Of a stretch of DNA of 64,000 bases, positions 46,180 through 57,858 are shown piece after piece. A program made the position numbers and the translations under genes. Source of the stretch: Salminus brasiliensis. Its lineage: Eukaryota > Chordata > Actinopteri > Characiformes > Bryconidae. Every line of letters starts with the position of its first letter. Within the stretch, counting starts at the first letter, position 1. The DNA lies in assembly GCF_030463535.1 (NCBI RefSeq), contig NC_132892.1:31694436-31758435 (forward strand). The letters run 5' to 3'. A model generated the notes under the pieces. It worked only from the letters and a program-made list of their open reading frames with translations. It did no database searches and had not been told where the DNA came from.

Positions 46180-48821
46180 CTTGAAAAATCCTTTTTTCCT
46201 GAAATATATAATTATTATTATTAGTAGTAGTGGTTGCAGTGGTAGAACATTATTATTTGTATTACTAATAACAATTTATCATTTATAAATTTGTAAAAAT
46301 GTGTGCTTACCACAGAAAAATTGCACATGCACACAAAACTGCTCCAACACTTAGAACTGCTATGATAATGCCATATGGGAACTTGGCTGTGTGCAGATGA
46401 ATGTAAAAATCAGTTTAAAGATATTTAAAGATGTTTAAAATTATTTTACCATTTACAATTGACCATTAATTTAACTGAACCATTAATTAACTGACCATTA
46501 ATTAAATGAACCATTACTGTATACAACAAGTTAGTGTTTACTAGAGGCATAACAATGCATTATGATATTGCACATGCATCATTGTGATATCTTATGCAGC
46601 TGTATTGTAAAAACACCAAATTTTGAACCCAGTCCCACCAATCAGCAACCCTCTCTGGATCTGTTTGTCCTCCTGCCTCCAGCTCTTGTGTCATTAGTAG
46701 ATTACGTAACACTAAGGATCCAGTTTTCAGTTTTCTTTATTCAGAATTAGTCCAGATTATTTTAAGAATATTGAATCATGAACCCAATATCATCAATCTA
46801 ATCAGATTATGGGCTGAGTGTACCATCACACCCCTGTTTGTTACATTAAATACATAAATATATATATGACAATAAACCAGCAGCAGCAGGAGAGCAGAGA
46901 TACATGCTCTAATGACCAAACTCTTCATGATCACAGGTGGGTTCGAGCAGAGAACACAAAGCCTGCAGCACACAGGACCTCCAGGACTGGGTTAGTGAAC
47001 ACAGTTCTACAGTAAAAGGGGGTTTGTTCTCCCTGTGTAAAAATATCATGAGAGCTCTAGAGAACGTCTGTATGTATTCAGAGCATCTATTGATTTAGTG
47101 CTTTATAAAGAAGCAGCGTCAGCTTTGGGTTCAATTAGAGCACAATCAATTCAGCATGAACCCTCAGCTCTGTTTGTTTTCTGAGACTGAATAAATGAAT
47201 CTGTACTTACGACTGACATTAAGAGTGACCTCAGGAGAGTGAAGCTTCAGATCCTCTACAGCACAGTGATACCTGCCTGCATCCTCCCTGCTGACCGACT
47301 GCAGGTGGAGTTGGTCAGTTCTGGAGGATAAAGAAGTTCCATTTCTGTACCAGGTGAATGTTGGTTTGACAGTCAGATTGAGGCTCGGTTTACATGTGAG
47401 AGTGACTTCACCTCCCTCTATCACTCTCTCAGGAACCTCCACCTGGAGATCTGGAAGACAAAGAAGAGCAATCCTGAAAATTAGGATGAGGGTGATCTAT
47501 GATCTCAGTGCTGGATAGTAATCCTAGATCAGCACTTTTACTCTGATATAGAGACACGTTTTTATCAATGAATAAATAATTCTGTACTTACACAAGACAT
47601 TAAGAGTGACCACAGAAGAGTTAAGCTTCTGATCCTCTACAGCACAGTAATACCTGTCTGTAGCCTCCCTGCTGACCGACTGCAGGTGGAGTTGGTTAGT
47701 TCTGGAGGATAAAGGAGCTCCATTTCTGTACCAGGTGAATGTTGGTCTGACAGTCAGAATGCAGGTGGTTTTACATGTGAGAGTGACTTCACCTCCCTCT
47801 ATCACTCTCTCAGGAACCTCCACCTGGAGATCTGCCGACAAGAGAAACCCAGTTCTACTGCATCATCCTCACAATAGCTGAATGAATGGGTCAGAACTCA
47901 CTGGTGTCTTAAAGAAGAAATCAAACTTAAAGAAGAATTTAAAGTAAAACCTAAACCTAAACCCTGATCACTCAATTAAAATACTGACCTAGGATCAGAT
48001 CCAGTCCTGTTTATGAAGATCTCACTCACAGAAACTGATCCTAGATCAGCTCTCTTACTCTGAAATGCTTTGTGGATTCTGGTTCTCCAGTTCTAATCAG
48101 TGTTCTTCAGGTGTGGTTTGAAGGACTGATGTGATTATATTACAGAACCGCTGGAGGAATCCTGTTCACCAGTGAATGAAGTACAGTGTCTTATTTCTGC
48201 TGATGGAGCTTACCTGTGACTGAAAGATCTACTCCTTCATCTTTACTCTGCCACTTTCCTCCTTCATCTGTTAGATATCTGAAGTAGTATTTGCTCTTGT
48301 CCTTTTCTCTCACATCTCTCAGTTTAAAGCTGCAGTCGTCATATTCATCTATGAGGTATTTACCCCTGTCTTTGTACTCTGAATCCTCTAACAGATCAGG
48401 AGGTTCTGCATCCACAGAAGAAACTTTGCTCCATAAAGCTTTTTTAAATTTCTGACCCAGTGGATGTTTGTAAGTGCAGACCATGTTCACTGCAGACCCC
48501 TTTAGAGCACAGATAGATGTAGGCTTGTATGTCACACTCCAATCCTGAGCAACAGCTCCTGCAACACAGAATCCAGAAGTGTGTAAATGTAATATTTGAG
48601 CTGAGCTAAAATCCACAGCTCTTGCAGTAGGATGGAGAAGAACTCTTAACCATGAACACACACTCACAAACACACACACCCCAAAACCAATCATGATATG
48701 TATGTATGTATGATGAGTATCATATATAAGAACCAGTTTAGAGAAGGTACACCTCTGACTGACCTGAGATGAAGATCATAAACAGCAGAGGAACAGTCTG
48801 AGACATCCTGAGTAACAGCAT
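46180..48821 (-). CDS. Gene C: short CD22/Siglec-like receptor, 3 Ig domains
   Basis: Exons 5'->3': 48821-48764 signal, 48558-48214 V-set, 47831-47592 and 47450-47211 C2, 46386-46311 transmembrane, 46198-46180 first tail exon (K-K-G-F-F-K). These join in frame (978 bp). No A, B or membrane-proximal C2 exon lies between 47211 and 46386, so this is a short form. I found no ITIM exon where B and D have theirs. A weak candidate terminal exon is 43652-43605 (acceptor TTTGTAG, then 15 codons without tyrosine, TGA). Downstream DNA is broken up by a Tc1 fragment and a MITE. It may be a short, motif-less receptor or a gene losing its tail. Confidence 0.65.
46311..46386 (-). CDS. Gene C exon: transmembrane segment
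   Basis: F-P-Y-G-I-I-I-A-V-L-S-V-G-A-V-L-C-A-C-A then I-F-L-W. Strongly hydrophobic with no charge. The 76-bp exon keeps the split Trp codon. Confidence 0.75.
47211..47450 (-). CDS. Gene C exon: C2 domain 3
   Basis: T-C-K-P-S-L-N-L-T-V-K, W-Y-R-N-G-T-S-L and G-R-Y-H-C-A-V-E-D. The donor is C|GTAAGT where B and D have T|GTAAGT, so the junction codon differs. It splices directly to the transmembrane exon. Confidence 0.78.
47592..47831 (-). CDS. Gene C exon: C2 domain 2 (extra Cys)
   Basis: D-L-Q-V-E-V-P-E-R-V-I-E-G, T-C-K-T-T-C-I-L-T-V and D-R-Y-Y-C-A-V-E-D. Retains the second Cys after the B-strand Cys. Confidence 0.8.
48214..48558 (-). CDS. Gene C exon: Siglec-like V-set domain
   Basis: 345 bp. 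S-I-C-A-L-K-G, V-N-M-V-C, K-A-L-W-S-K, D-D-C-S-F-K-L-R and K-Y-Y-F-R-Y-L-T-D-E-G-G. Very close to genes B and D, including the candidate glycan-binding Arg. It has one extra codon late in the domain (K-D-E-G-V-D-L). Confidence 0.82.
48764..48821 (-). CDS. Gene C exon: signal peptide
   Basis: M-L-L-L-R-M-S-Q-T-V-P-L-L-F-M-I-F-I-S. Same 58-bp length and donor GTCAGT as its sisters. A polar Gln lies in the middle. Confidence 0.8.
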
Positions 48822-49792
48822 CACTTTAACCTATACAAAAGATGATCATAGATGAGAAAATACTGTTTACAGAATGTGTACAGATGATGTTCTAAGGGTT
48901 CTCAGTATCTCCAATTCTGCTAAACCCACTTTTAATAGTAAAGACAAAGTTCTCCGAGTTCATATGTGCTGTTATTCTGTATCTGAGACTTCTTAAACAC
49001 GTTAGTCTTCCAGTCTCAAGTTCACTGGACAGTGTTTAGCTTCATCTGCAGAGGGTGGGAGAAGCCTAGTGGGTTAAACTTGAACCCCTTTGGTAAACAC
49101 GCAGACACTTCCTAAAGTACTGCAGTAGTTTGGGGAGGGCTGGGGAGACAACGGTCCGGCAGAAGCGTTTTGATTGGCTGCCTGGATCTACAGCCCCACC
49201 AAATTCTTTTGTGATTGGCTAACCCACAGCGCTCAAGCGTACCTTCGACACTAAATACTTTATATTAATCTTATTAACATTTAATCGAAACTCAAGCAAA
49301 TATGGACTGGGTAGATGCGATATCCCAACGATACTAGACTACTTCAACTCTCATCAGCTCATCAGGGAAAAATGACCATTGCTCATGGTCAGGAAACGCG
49401 CACAATTCTTCCTCAAAGCAAACAAGAAAGCAGCCCTATGACCTTACATAAACAGCCCGCAGAACTGCCGAAAACAGCTCTCTGACTTTGGAAGTTTCTC
49501 AATAAGTTAAAAATGGAGGAATCTCGAGGATCTGCAGAACAGTATTGTTCCTATTCCGTCATATAATCCGGTCCACACCCAGCCAGACAGGAACCCTGAT
49601 GCCTTTGCTGGGGAGTGTTATTTACTTTAGGGTAGACCTTACATGTCTGTGAGGGCAGTTGACCCCTTATTTCCAAAACAGCAACTTCACAAAAGGTAAA
49701 AAAATAAAGATAAAGGTAATTTTGAAACATTGTGATTGGTCTGTTAATCGTGAAATTCTGACTTAGTATAACAAATACTAAAAAAAAAAAAA

Positions 49793-49796
<4 letters not shown>

Positions 49797-49843
<47 letters not shown>
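49797..49843 (+). repeat. (TA)n microsatellite
   Basis: About 23 TA units in gene C intron 1. The minus-strand frame across it (alternating Ile-Tyr) is an artefact. Confidence 0.85.
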
Positions 49844-49844
<1 letters not shown>

Positions 49845-50042
49845 CAACTGTCAGATTCCCAATATGTCAAAAAGTGTTTTTGTTTGTTTGTTTGTTTGTT
49901 TGTTTTGTTTTCAGTGACGAAAAGCATGACTTCCTAATCTTGGCAAACCATCACTCATAATGCGATAAGAGTGCATTTGACTACCAGAGTCTCACAAAGA
50001 GCACCAGAACACCAGCATGAGGCATGAAGAGCAGGTTCCTAC

Positions 50043-50195
50043 CTTCAGATCCTAGATCCTTCATCTCCTGAAGCCCGAGAACAATCGCAGAGAAGCAGGA
50101 TGAGCTCTTACTGTTTTAAGGGTCAAACCGAAAGTACACTGAAAGTACTGAAAGTGGTGTTATTGGAACACGCACCTCCCTGCCGCCCTTCCTGC
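50043..50195 (-). promoter_or_regulatory. Gene C 5' UTR exon and promoter block
   Basis: Donor CTGAAG|GTAGGA. The exon text and the AGTACTGAAAGTGGTGTTAT stretch upstream match those of genes B and D. ACACGCACCTCCCTGCCGC replaces the E-box version, so the CACATG motif is lost here. Confidence 0.45.
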
Positions 50196-51436
50196 CCACA
50201 CCACGTGGGCCCAAAGCCCAATCAGATACTAAAGTTTGGTTTAAGTTAGCCAACAGGACAAACAGGAGTTAACTGTTCATCATTTTCACTCTCCACTCTC
50301 TCTCTAGTTGTGTTGCACCCTTATGATGTCTGGTTAATATTATAAATGTTGTAATTATACATTGTATTATTGTTATAGTTACAGTTGTGTGATGTTATGT
50401 GTTAAGAATGACTTTTATTCCTAATAAATCGACACTGACAGTAAAATCAGTAAAATACTAGTGGAACTCTGGATGCCTGGATAGTTGTATGAACTTACAA
50501 TGGTGTTTATAGTTAGTTTGGGTGATAATTCATGTAGTGTTATTATAAATAAATAAATAAGTAAACAAATAAAAGCAAATACATGCAAATAAATTCATGT
50601 ATTTGCTGTATTTGGAATCAAGACACATATACACTCACACACCCAGGAATCAAAAGATTCATTTTTACTTTCAGTCTTTATCTTTACTTTCAGTATTTAT
50701 CAAAGCCTAGGATATCCACACACAGAAGACTATATAGAGAATACTGTAAATCACTGCTGTCCAATGAAGAACATGCATCTCCATTTTTGCTCATTTTTAG
50801 TTTTCTGGTTATGGTTTAAACTCTGTAGCAGCTTCTGTACATTGTCTACATAATTATGGATGAATGGACCAATAGAAATGCTCTAACTTCTTATTTTACA
50901 TTGACTCCCATTCAAATATTCACATTTTCCTGTAAAGTTGCCATTTTGGAGATACATGTTTTCCACTGGACAGCGACGATATGCAGAAATTTACTAAACA
51001 TAATAAATAATGTGCTGCTACTTATTGTTTCCATACTATGAAATTTGAATAAATTGCACATCTGCAACATTAGACAGGAGTCAACATTACTACTGTAGCG
51101 CAAAGACTGCAGGAATGCACATTGAGAGTATGTGAGTCTTCCTCAGGAATCATGACTGGTAAACATCCTGTAAGGCTGGGATGTGGTGTGGTTTTGAGAG
51201 TTTTTTACAGACATTGGGACACTGGGAGCTCGGCTGTTCTCGCATGTTCTCACCATTTCTAAGGCCTTGTGGTCACAGAACCAGGAATATTTATGTGACT
51301 AATGTCCTGAAACCTGTGCTAAAGTCTTTCTCATTTCTTCACCCTTCAAACCACATGTTGGTGGGAATTTAAAATCTATGAGCTGCAGTACAACATGATG
51401 GACATCTAACTCTAACTGACTATCTAAAGTGACTGA

Positions 51437-51720
51437 CATCATCGTTCAGGGTTGTGGTGCATCCAGAGCCAACCTAAATCATTTGGTGCAAGGCAGGAAC
51501 ATCTCCTGGACAGGTTGGAAGTCCATCGCAGAGTTTCACACACAACTGTTCACTCCCACCTAGAGGCACTTCACCACAGTCAGTTTTCTACCATGTGTGT
51601 TTTGTGGGAGATTGGAGGAAACTCATTCAGAGAACCTGGGGTAACTCTGAAGCTGTCCTGTTGAGGCAGGGAGCCCTGAAAGTGTCCTGTGGTAGCTGGC
51701 ACCACAACGTTAGCAGCAGA
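51437..51720 (+). repeat. LINE-3'-end type repeat plus Tc1 scrap (second copy)
   Basis: GGTGCAAGGCAGGAACATCT and GTCCTGTGGTAGCTGGCACC. Same composite as 37587-37850. The flanks 50200-51430 and 51720-52260 show no gene. Confidence 0.5.
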
Positions 51721-52269
51721 TCTTTATAACCACCCCCGTTTCTCCCACGGTTATAACTTACAACTCAGCCAGTTTGCATTGCTTTGCATGTAGTAACCAA
51801 TTAGAAATCCGTTGGTTGTAGTTTTTTGGGCTGTACTGTGGACTGTACTTACAGGAGCTCCATTTCCATTAACTTTACGTTATCATACTACAATAGGCCA
51901 CAAAACAAATTATGAGCTGGACATAACAGGGTTCAGATGAACTCTAAAAAGCAGTTACAGTTCATGAGCAGCTCACGGAAACTGAGACGAAGTCATTTCC
52001 TGTGCTTAGAAGAATCAGTTAAAATATAAAAGAGAAGGAAGAAGAAGGGGGTGGTGTGGTGTTGCACTACAGCTTTTTCTCTCTCAAGCTGGTTTGTAGT
52101 TCTTTCTATTCTGATTGGTCTCTGTGGTGATGATGTCAGGGCTGGTTTATCATCTGTTGGTTCATGCTGCCATCTAGAGGAATGTAGGTGTAATTCTGTA
52201 GAAACTTGCTCTGATTTCAGTTATTGATTACTAACTGAATCCATTACTGACAGATGTACACACACTGCT

Positions 52270-52688
52270 TGTTTAGTCTCTGTAGAGAACTACTGCCAAT
52301 AGAATAGGCTCTCTGGAGCAGATCAACATCAACATAAACCTATTGGCACCATGCCTAATACCAGGTATTGAGCTGTGGAGCAGTGGAACAGTGTTCTCTG
52401 AACTGACGGTCCTCCACTGAGTACTTCTGGGATGAGCTGGAGAGTTGAGGATAAAACAAGTTGATGATGATCCAATATCCTGACATCACTAACACTCTTG
52501 TTGCAGTCAAATCCTCACAGCAATGCTCTGCTCCAAAATCTAGTAGAAAGTTTTCTTCCCTGGACAGTAGAGACAGTTACTCCAACAAAAGCAGGATAAA
52601 CACTTTTTAATAGCAATGCATAAGTAATACAATTTTTTAAATACAATGCATAAGCAGATGTCCCAATACTTTTGTCTATAAAGTGTAT
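52270..52688 (-). mobile_element. MITE copy, reverse orientation
   Basis: Ends at the right with GTCCCAATACTTTTGTCTAT, the inverse of the family start, and contains the inverse of the TTTCTACTAGATTTTGGAG block. Lies between gene C and the gene relic. Confidence 0.6.
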
Positions 52689-53290
52689 CTGTTCAGCTAA
52701 TTTTTTAAATCTCTAATCTCACAAATTATTAATTCATTCATTTCAACTCTGACTATGACATTCATGTAAACCACAGTGGCCACCACACAGCACAGTCAAA
52801 TCCAAAATTCTCCAAATTGTGTACCATTTGAGGTGTGTATCAGTGATAAACGTCACCATTAATACTGTAAAAAGAAAAAGAAAGTGTCCCCCCAGTACTA
52901 GAGGACACCTGAACAGCCACGTTTCAGTTGAAATAGAAGAACTTTGGTCTTAGGGGGTTTCTCCTCCAATATGCAGAAAATATGCAAATACAGTTTAGAC
53001 CAGTTATTCTATTCTATGTTGTTCTGATATCTTGTGCTAAAACCAGTGTCGACCGGGGGAGGATTGGTTCCCCTTTTGAGTCTTATTTCCTCTCAGGGCT
53101 TCTTCATCCTGATCTGAGGGGGGTTTTCCTTGCCATTTACTTGCTTTTACTTTCTGATTTGTGATAACATCTATAGTAAAAAGAAATCTGCATAAATAAA
53201 TGTGAAAGAATTTGGAAGTTTTAACTTTTGAGTTTTATCTTCTACAAGTGTGAGTGCAGTCGTACAGGTGTGCAATCTGTCATCTCTGAC

Positions 53291-53548
53291 CAAATATCAC
53301 CAAAAAACAGCCAGCGGACACTCCAACACCTGCATACAGACCAATACTCTTGACCCCTGTGTGCAGATAACAGACAAACTCAGTTAGAAATTATGCTAAT
53401 TTTTATCTATATTAATAAGAAATATTAAGCTTAATGTATCTTTTCCCACCATTAACACCTTCTAGAGTGACAGGCACTGCAGCTGCTGTCTGAGAGCCGT
53501 ATGTATTCTGAGCTACACAGTAGGATCCACTCTGTACAGCACTGTAAC
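53291..53548 (-). pseudogene. Relic of a fifth CD22-like gene (partial Ig + transmembrane)
   Basis: 53548-53462 reads Y-S-A-V-Q-S-G-S-Y-C-V-A-Q-N-T-Y-G-S then A-V-P-V-T-L-E-G, the second half of a membrane-proximal C2 exon, cut at 53548 by unrelated AT-rich DNA. 53356-53291 follows after an acceptor GCACACAG and gives I-G-L-Y-A-G-V-G-V-S-A-G-C-F-L-V-I-F, a transmembrane exon in the right phase. No upstream Ig exons and no tail were found. Confidence 0.65.
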
Positions 53549-53792
53549 ACTGATAATTTTATTATTATGTATGCTTTTAAGCTCGCCGGCTCGCGGGATC
53601 CCCTAAGACAGAGGGCGGTTAGCTCTCTGGAGATAATGGTCTATGTGATCTTATGGGATCGGCACCTCGTCCAGTTTGGATCCAGAGTTAAAAACGGTAA
53701 GTGAATTGTAGCTGAACAGGAGCAAGAGTGTTACTGTTATCTTAACTAATGTGAAACAACCTACTTCACCGGCGCCATCATGAATTTCTGTA

Positions 53793-54012
53793 TGGACAAA
53801 AGTATTGGGACGCCTGCTCATCCCCTGTCTTCTGAAATCAAGGGTATTTAAAATAGTTTATCCTGCTTGTGTAGAGTAACTGTTCATGGAAGAAGGCTTT
53901 CTACTAGATTTTGGAGGAACATTGTTGTGAGGATTTGATTGCATTCAGTGTATTCAGAGAGTCACTGAATGAGGTCAGGATGTTGAATGATCACCACTCA
54001 TCATCCCCAACA
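53793..54012 (+). mobile_element. MITE fragment beside the gene relic
   Basis: ATGGACAAAAGTATTGGGAC start and TACTAGATTTTGGAGGAAC block; 3' part missing. The rest of 54013-56360 is anonymous AT-rich DNA. Part of it (54160-54350 and 55980-56230) resembles sequence behind genes B and C. Confidence 0.6.
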
Positions 54013-56360
54013 CAGAAATTGTGTTGCTGTAACAGGTAATTCATGTGTAACCAAATACAGCTTTTTTATTATTATGTATGCTTTAATTAAGGCATTTAAT
54101 CAAGACATATTAATCAAGTGTGTTGTGTGTATACTAAAATCAAGGAAACAGGTGAAATAAATGCATTTATTTATTCTTGTTAAAGTTCACAGTGGAGCAT
54201 ACAAATATTGTAGCTATAATATAAGCGAAATGACCTGGAAGAACTCATCACATTCATTTATATAAAAAAAATGTCTTCTCATGTACAGTTTTAGAGATAT
54301 GAGGTTTTGTGTCAACTGTGAAATATGTAAGAAATTAAAGCTACAACTGTAATGTTACTCATGCATCACTACAATGATTGACATTTTACTGAGACCGCAT
54401 ATGGAATTTCTAACAAATGTATTTATATCTAAGACATTACCGCTAATTAAATATGCCCGTGATTATTGTTGGATGCTACATGAGTGTGGGGCTAGTTAGT
54501 TTTCCTGCTAACTTGGCTTCAATAATTTATGTTAGTAGTGATGGTTAATTTAGGAAAATATTCCAGTGCCGTATTGATGTTACCATTTCCTGTAAGTCAG
54601 AGATGTGATCTACAAAGACTTACAATGTTACAATAAGAAATGCCCCATCGACAACAGATGTGAACACTAACGTTGCAGAAAACCATTAAGTGGAATATTT
54701 ATATTTTTTACATTTATTACATATTTTGGGTGAGACACTGGAATATTGAAGGGGGCATGTCTCTCCCAATATATATGGCAACTATGGCCTAGCTGCAACC
54801 AAATGAAGAGCACCTTAGGTGATTAATGGTTTTATCCAGTTAGATTCATCCTTTACTATTGTTGCTGTAACACATTGTTACCATTTTTTTTAAAGCAATT
54901 TGAATCTGACACTTATCCTTTACTTTAGTGTCAAAATCTCCTGATGAATTGATGAATGAATCCCAAATGGGAACCAAAAGGTTTTGTCCTCAGGTTCCAT
55001 GTTGGCCCCATATGTGGATGCCCACCAGGGTAAGTGATGAGACAAGGAGGGGTTAAACATTGATCCCATCTGGGTTGTACACTGAATATGGGGCCTAGAT
55101 CGGACCCATGTGAGATTAAGCTGGGCTCTAGTGATTTGGGAAGCCCAACCTGGTAACAAATGCATGTACAAACATTTTCAGAGCCAGTGCCCACCTAGTC
55201 CATGTTTCACCCATTTAAACCCCATATAACTGAGTTAGCTGGTACATTTCCAAGTTGGGGTACAGTCCAGTTCTAACGGCATAGTAACAAGTACAGTCAA
55301 CGTCAATATACTGTCACTGTCGTCATAGAAACGCTCCAGGTGATTTTGAAGAATGTTTTTTTTTTTTTTGTTTGTTTTTTACTTTCATTGTAAAGTGTAA
55401 AATAACCATTTTCCTGTAAAATCAACAAAACCATTTTGGAGATGCAATTTATTTTGTGCGTGATTGTAATAATATTTTATTGTAAAACAAAAACAAGTAC
55501 ACATTTTCTTAGCAAGCATATAAGAAATGGACTTTCTGTGCAAATCAAAAGCAATACTATTTTCTGCAAAAGACTGCTGTCATGCATTTCGGTTTATATA
55601 AAAACATTGACATGTTTTCATCTCTAATGTTATGTATACAAACTTAGAAGTGGGAAATCTGTTATATCTGTCACATTAAATGTGTGCATACATTTTTCCA
55701 GAAAAAAAATATTTTCAGTGTCTGGACACTCCTCATTTGAAATGAAAACTGACTTCGAGGTGGCATTTTATGGCAGAGGATATGTATATACACAGAACAT
55801 CAACAGGACATTTCTCTAGACCATGGGTGCCCACTTACTGTCCAACATTTGCATAGGACCGTAAGTATTTCCAGTTCAAAGATGTTATTTTTTCTAGTTG
55901 AATAAGAACAATGTTTTGTTGATGCTTAAAATGTTTTGTTTTGAAAAACACTCTGAAGCTTTAAGCTGTTTTTTTGTATATACTCTATTGGATGTAAATG
56001 CTACTGTGGTACTACTGTAAGTTTGATTGGAGTACAGTGAGCTTTCAATTTTGGGCTTCTCCAGATGGTGGCTGCAGTTGAACATGGACTTTTGAAGAGG
56101 TCTAAGTATTGCCAAGTGGTCAGGGGTAGAAGTTTCACTTAAAGGAGGGGTTCAGTAAAAAAAATCTGATGTTTACAAATACTGTTTCTTTAAGTCTAGT
56201 CAAAAATCAGTCCTAAATCTTAAGCACCCTGTGTGATGTGCATGCATGCAAGGGCAGTTCTTCTACAGGGAAGCCAGAAATCCAGTTTTTGTGGTGTTTA
56301 CAGTAGACAAACATACTTTCCATGGGTTTTAATGATGGTTCGGGAACAGAACTGCTGAGT

Positions 56361-57858
56361 TTATTTAGTCTGAACCCTGGAACAACAAAAATATGTGTAT
56401 GTATCTTTTAGTTTTATTCTACTGAAGATTATACCAAAGAAAATAATGGACTTCAGTTCATCTCACCTTTTGCTAGCAACACGAGCATACTGAACCTCTT
56501 CAGCGGCCTCAGAGCTCTCATGCCCATAGGAGATGTTGGCATAAACATCCAAATCCAAACTAGACGAGTTCTGTTGATTTAAAATACCAGGTTTAGTCAA
56601 GTCATATTTAAGGTTTTCCCAATATGACTGGGGAGGAGCACTACTGATTTGAATTAATACAGATATTTGAACGTTATCAATGCTGGGCAAAAAACACCAA
56701 AAAAAATCTCCAAATTTCCAGCCTTACAGGAGAAGGAAAAAATAACGTTTCATATATCTAAATTTTCAGTGGAAGTCATCATAAGATGTAAAAAAAACCA
56801 TTATATTATATCCAAAAATGGAGAGAATGTTTTTTGTGTGACAGCGAAGAGTTATGTGTACAACGAGCAAAAAACTCAGACCAAGACATGGATCGTGTAA
56901 TTTTGCCCCCTAGATGGCACTGTTGGTCTGGCAGTAGCCTGTGATGGGATTGCCTGTGCAAAGGGGATAAACTAAATGGACAATAGTATTGGGACACCTG
57001 CTCATTCACTGTTTCTTCTCTACTGTCCAGGGAAGAGGGTTTTAGATACCCCTCTAGTCCACACCTGGCATTAGGCTGCATGGTGCCAATAGGGTCATGT
57101 TCATCTACTCCAGAGAGTCCTATTCTATTGGCAGAATGTCTTCTCTACAGGGACTAAACAAGCTGTGTGTGCACTCATTAGAAGGGAGGGTCCACAAACA
57201 TTTGGAGTCTTCAGAGAAGGCCATATCAACTCCATTCTCTCTAGATAAGAAATGCTTACACTTTGTGTGGATCACTGTTCAAACGGGGGCTTATTGCTGT
57301 ACCACAGTAAGTGCACTGGCCTTGCTAACATTTGTGTTGCTGATTTTCCTAGCCTTGTAGCACAAGGACACAAGTTTACATGGTTTGTGTGGTAACCCCA
57401 TCTTGTGGCTCATAGCTCTTACTTTGGCACTACAGGAATGTAACTTACATCCACAAACAGTGTATTGGATATTAAACTGCTGTTCACAGTAAGTCACACC
57501 ACCATCTGTGTCTGTGTATTCTAGCCCAATAGTAATGCCTTTTAGTTTAACACTCACCTTGGCTGCTAGTCATGTAAAACACAAAATACATTGCTACCAG
57601 AAATAAAATGCATTAAAAAGTCTTTATGGGAAAAATAAATTACTGAAAGAGACAGAAAGCAGATAAAATACAAAACCGATTTACATAATCTGCAAAGCAC
57701 TCTTGCACAAAGTGTTAATATATTATTTTAAGAGACAAAAGCTACATTGTTAAGAATGTTTGCAGTGCAGTATATAAAAATACTTATAAATAAATAAAAC
57801 TGCGGTTATGTTTTGTGTTGTGTGACTTACCTGTCTTGCCTGTATGCATCTCTTTATC
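56361..57858 (-). CDS. Gene D exons: tail with one ITIM (57858-57831, 56570-56467, 56376-56361)
   Basis: I-K-R-C-I-Q-A-R-Q, then D-L-D-V-Y-A-N-I-S-Y (a YxN site) and E-E-V-Q-Y-A-R-V (ITIM consensus). It ends after R-V-Q-T-K and TAA. The last exon lacks the tyrosine motif of the gene B last exon. The intron between the first two tail exons carries a MITE fragment (56965-57215). Confidence 0.72.

Noticed and set aside
49551-49847. 98-codon minus-strand frame
   Set aside because: Its start is a translated (TA)n microsatellite.
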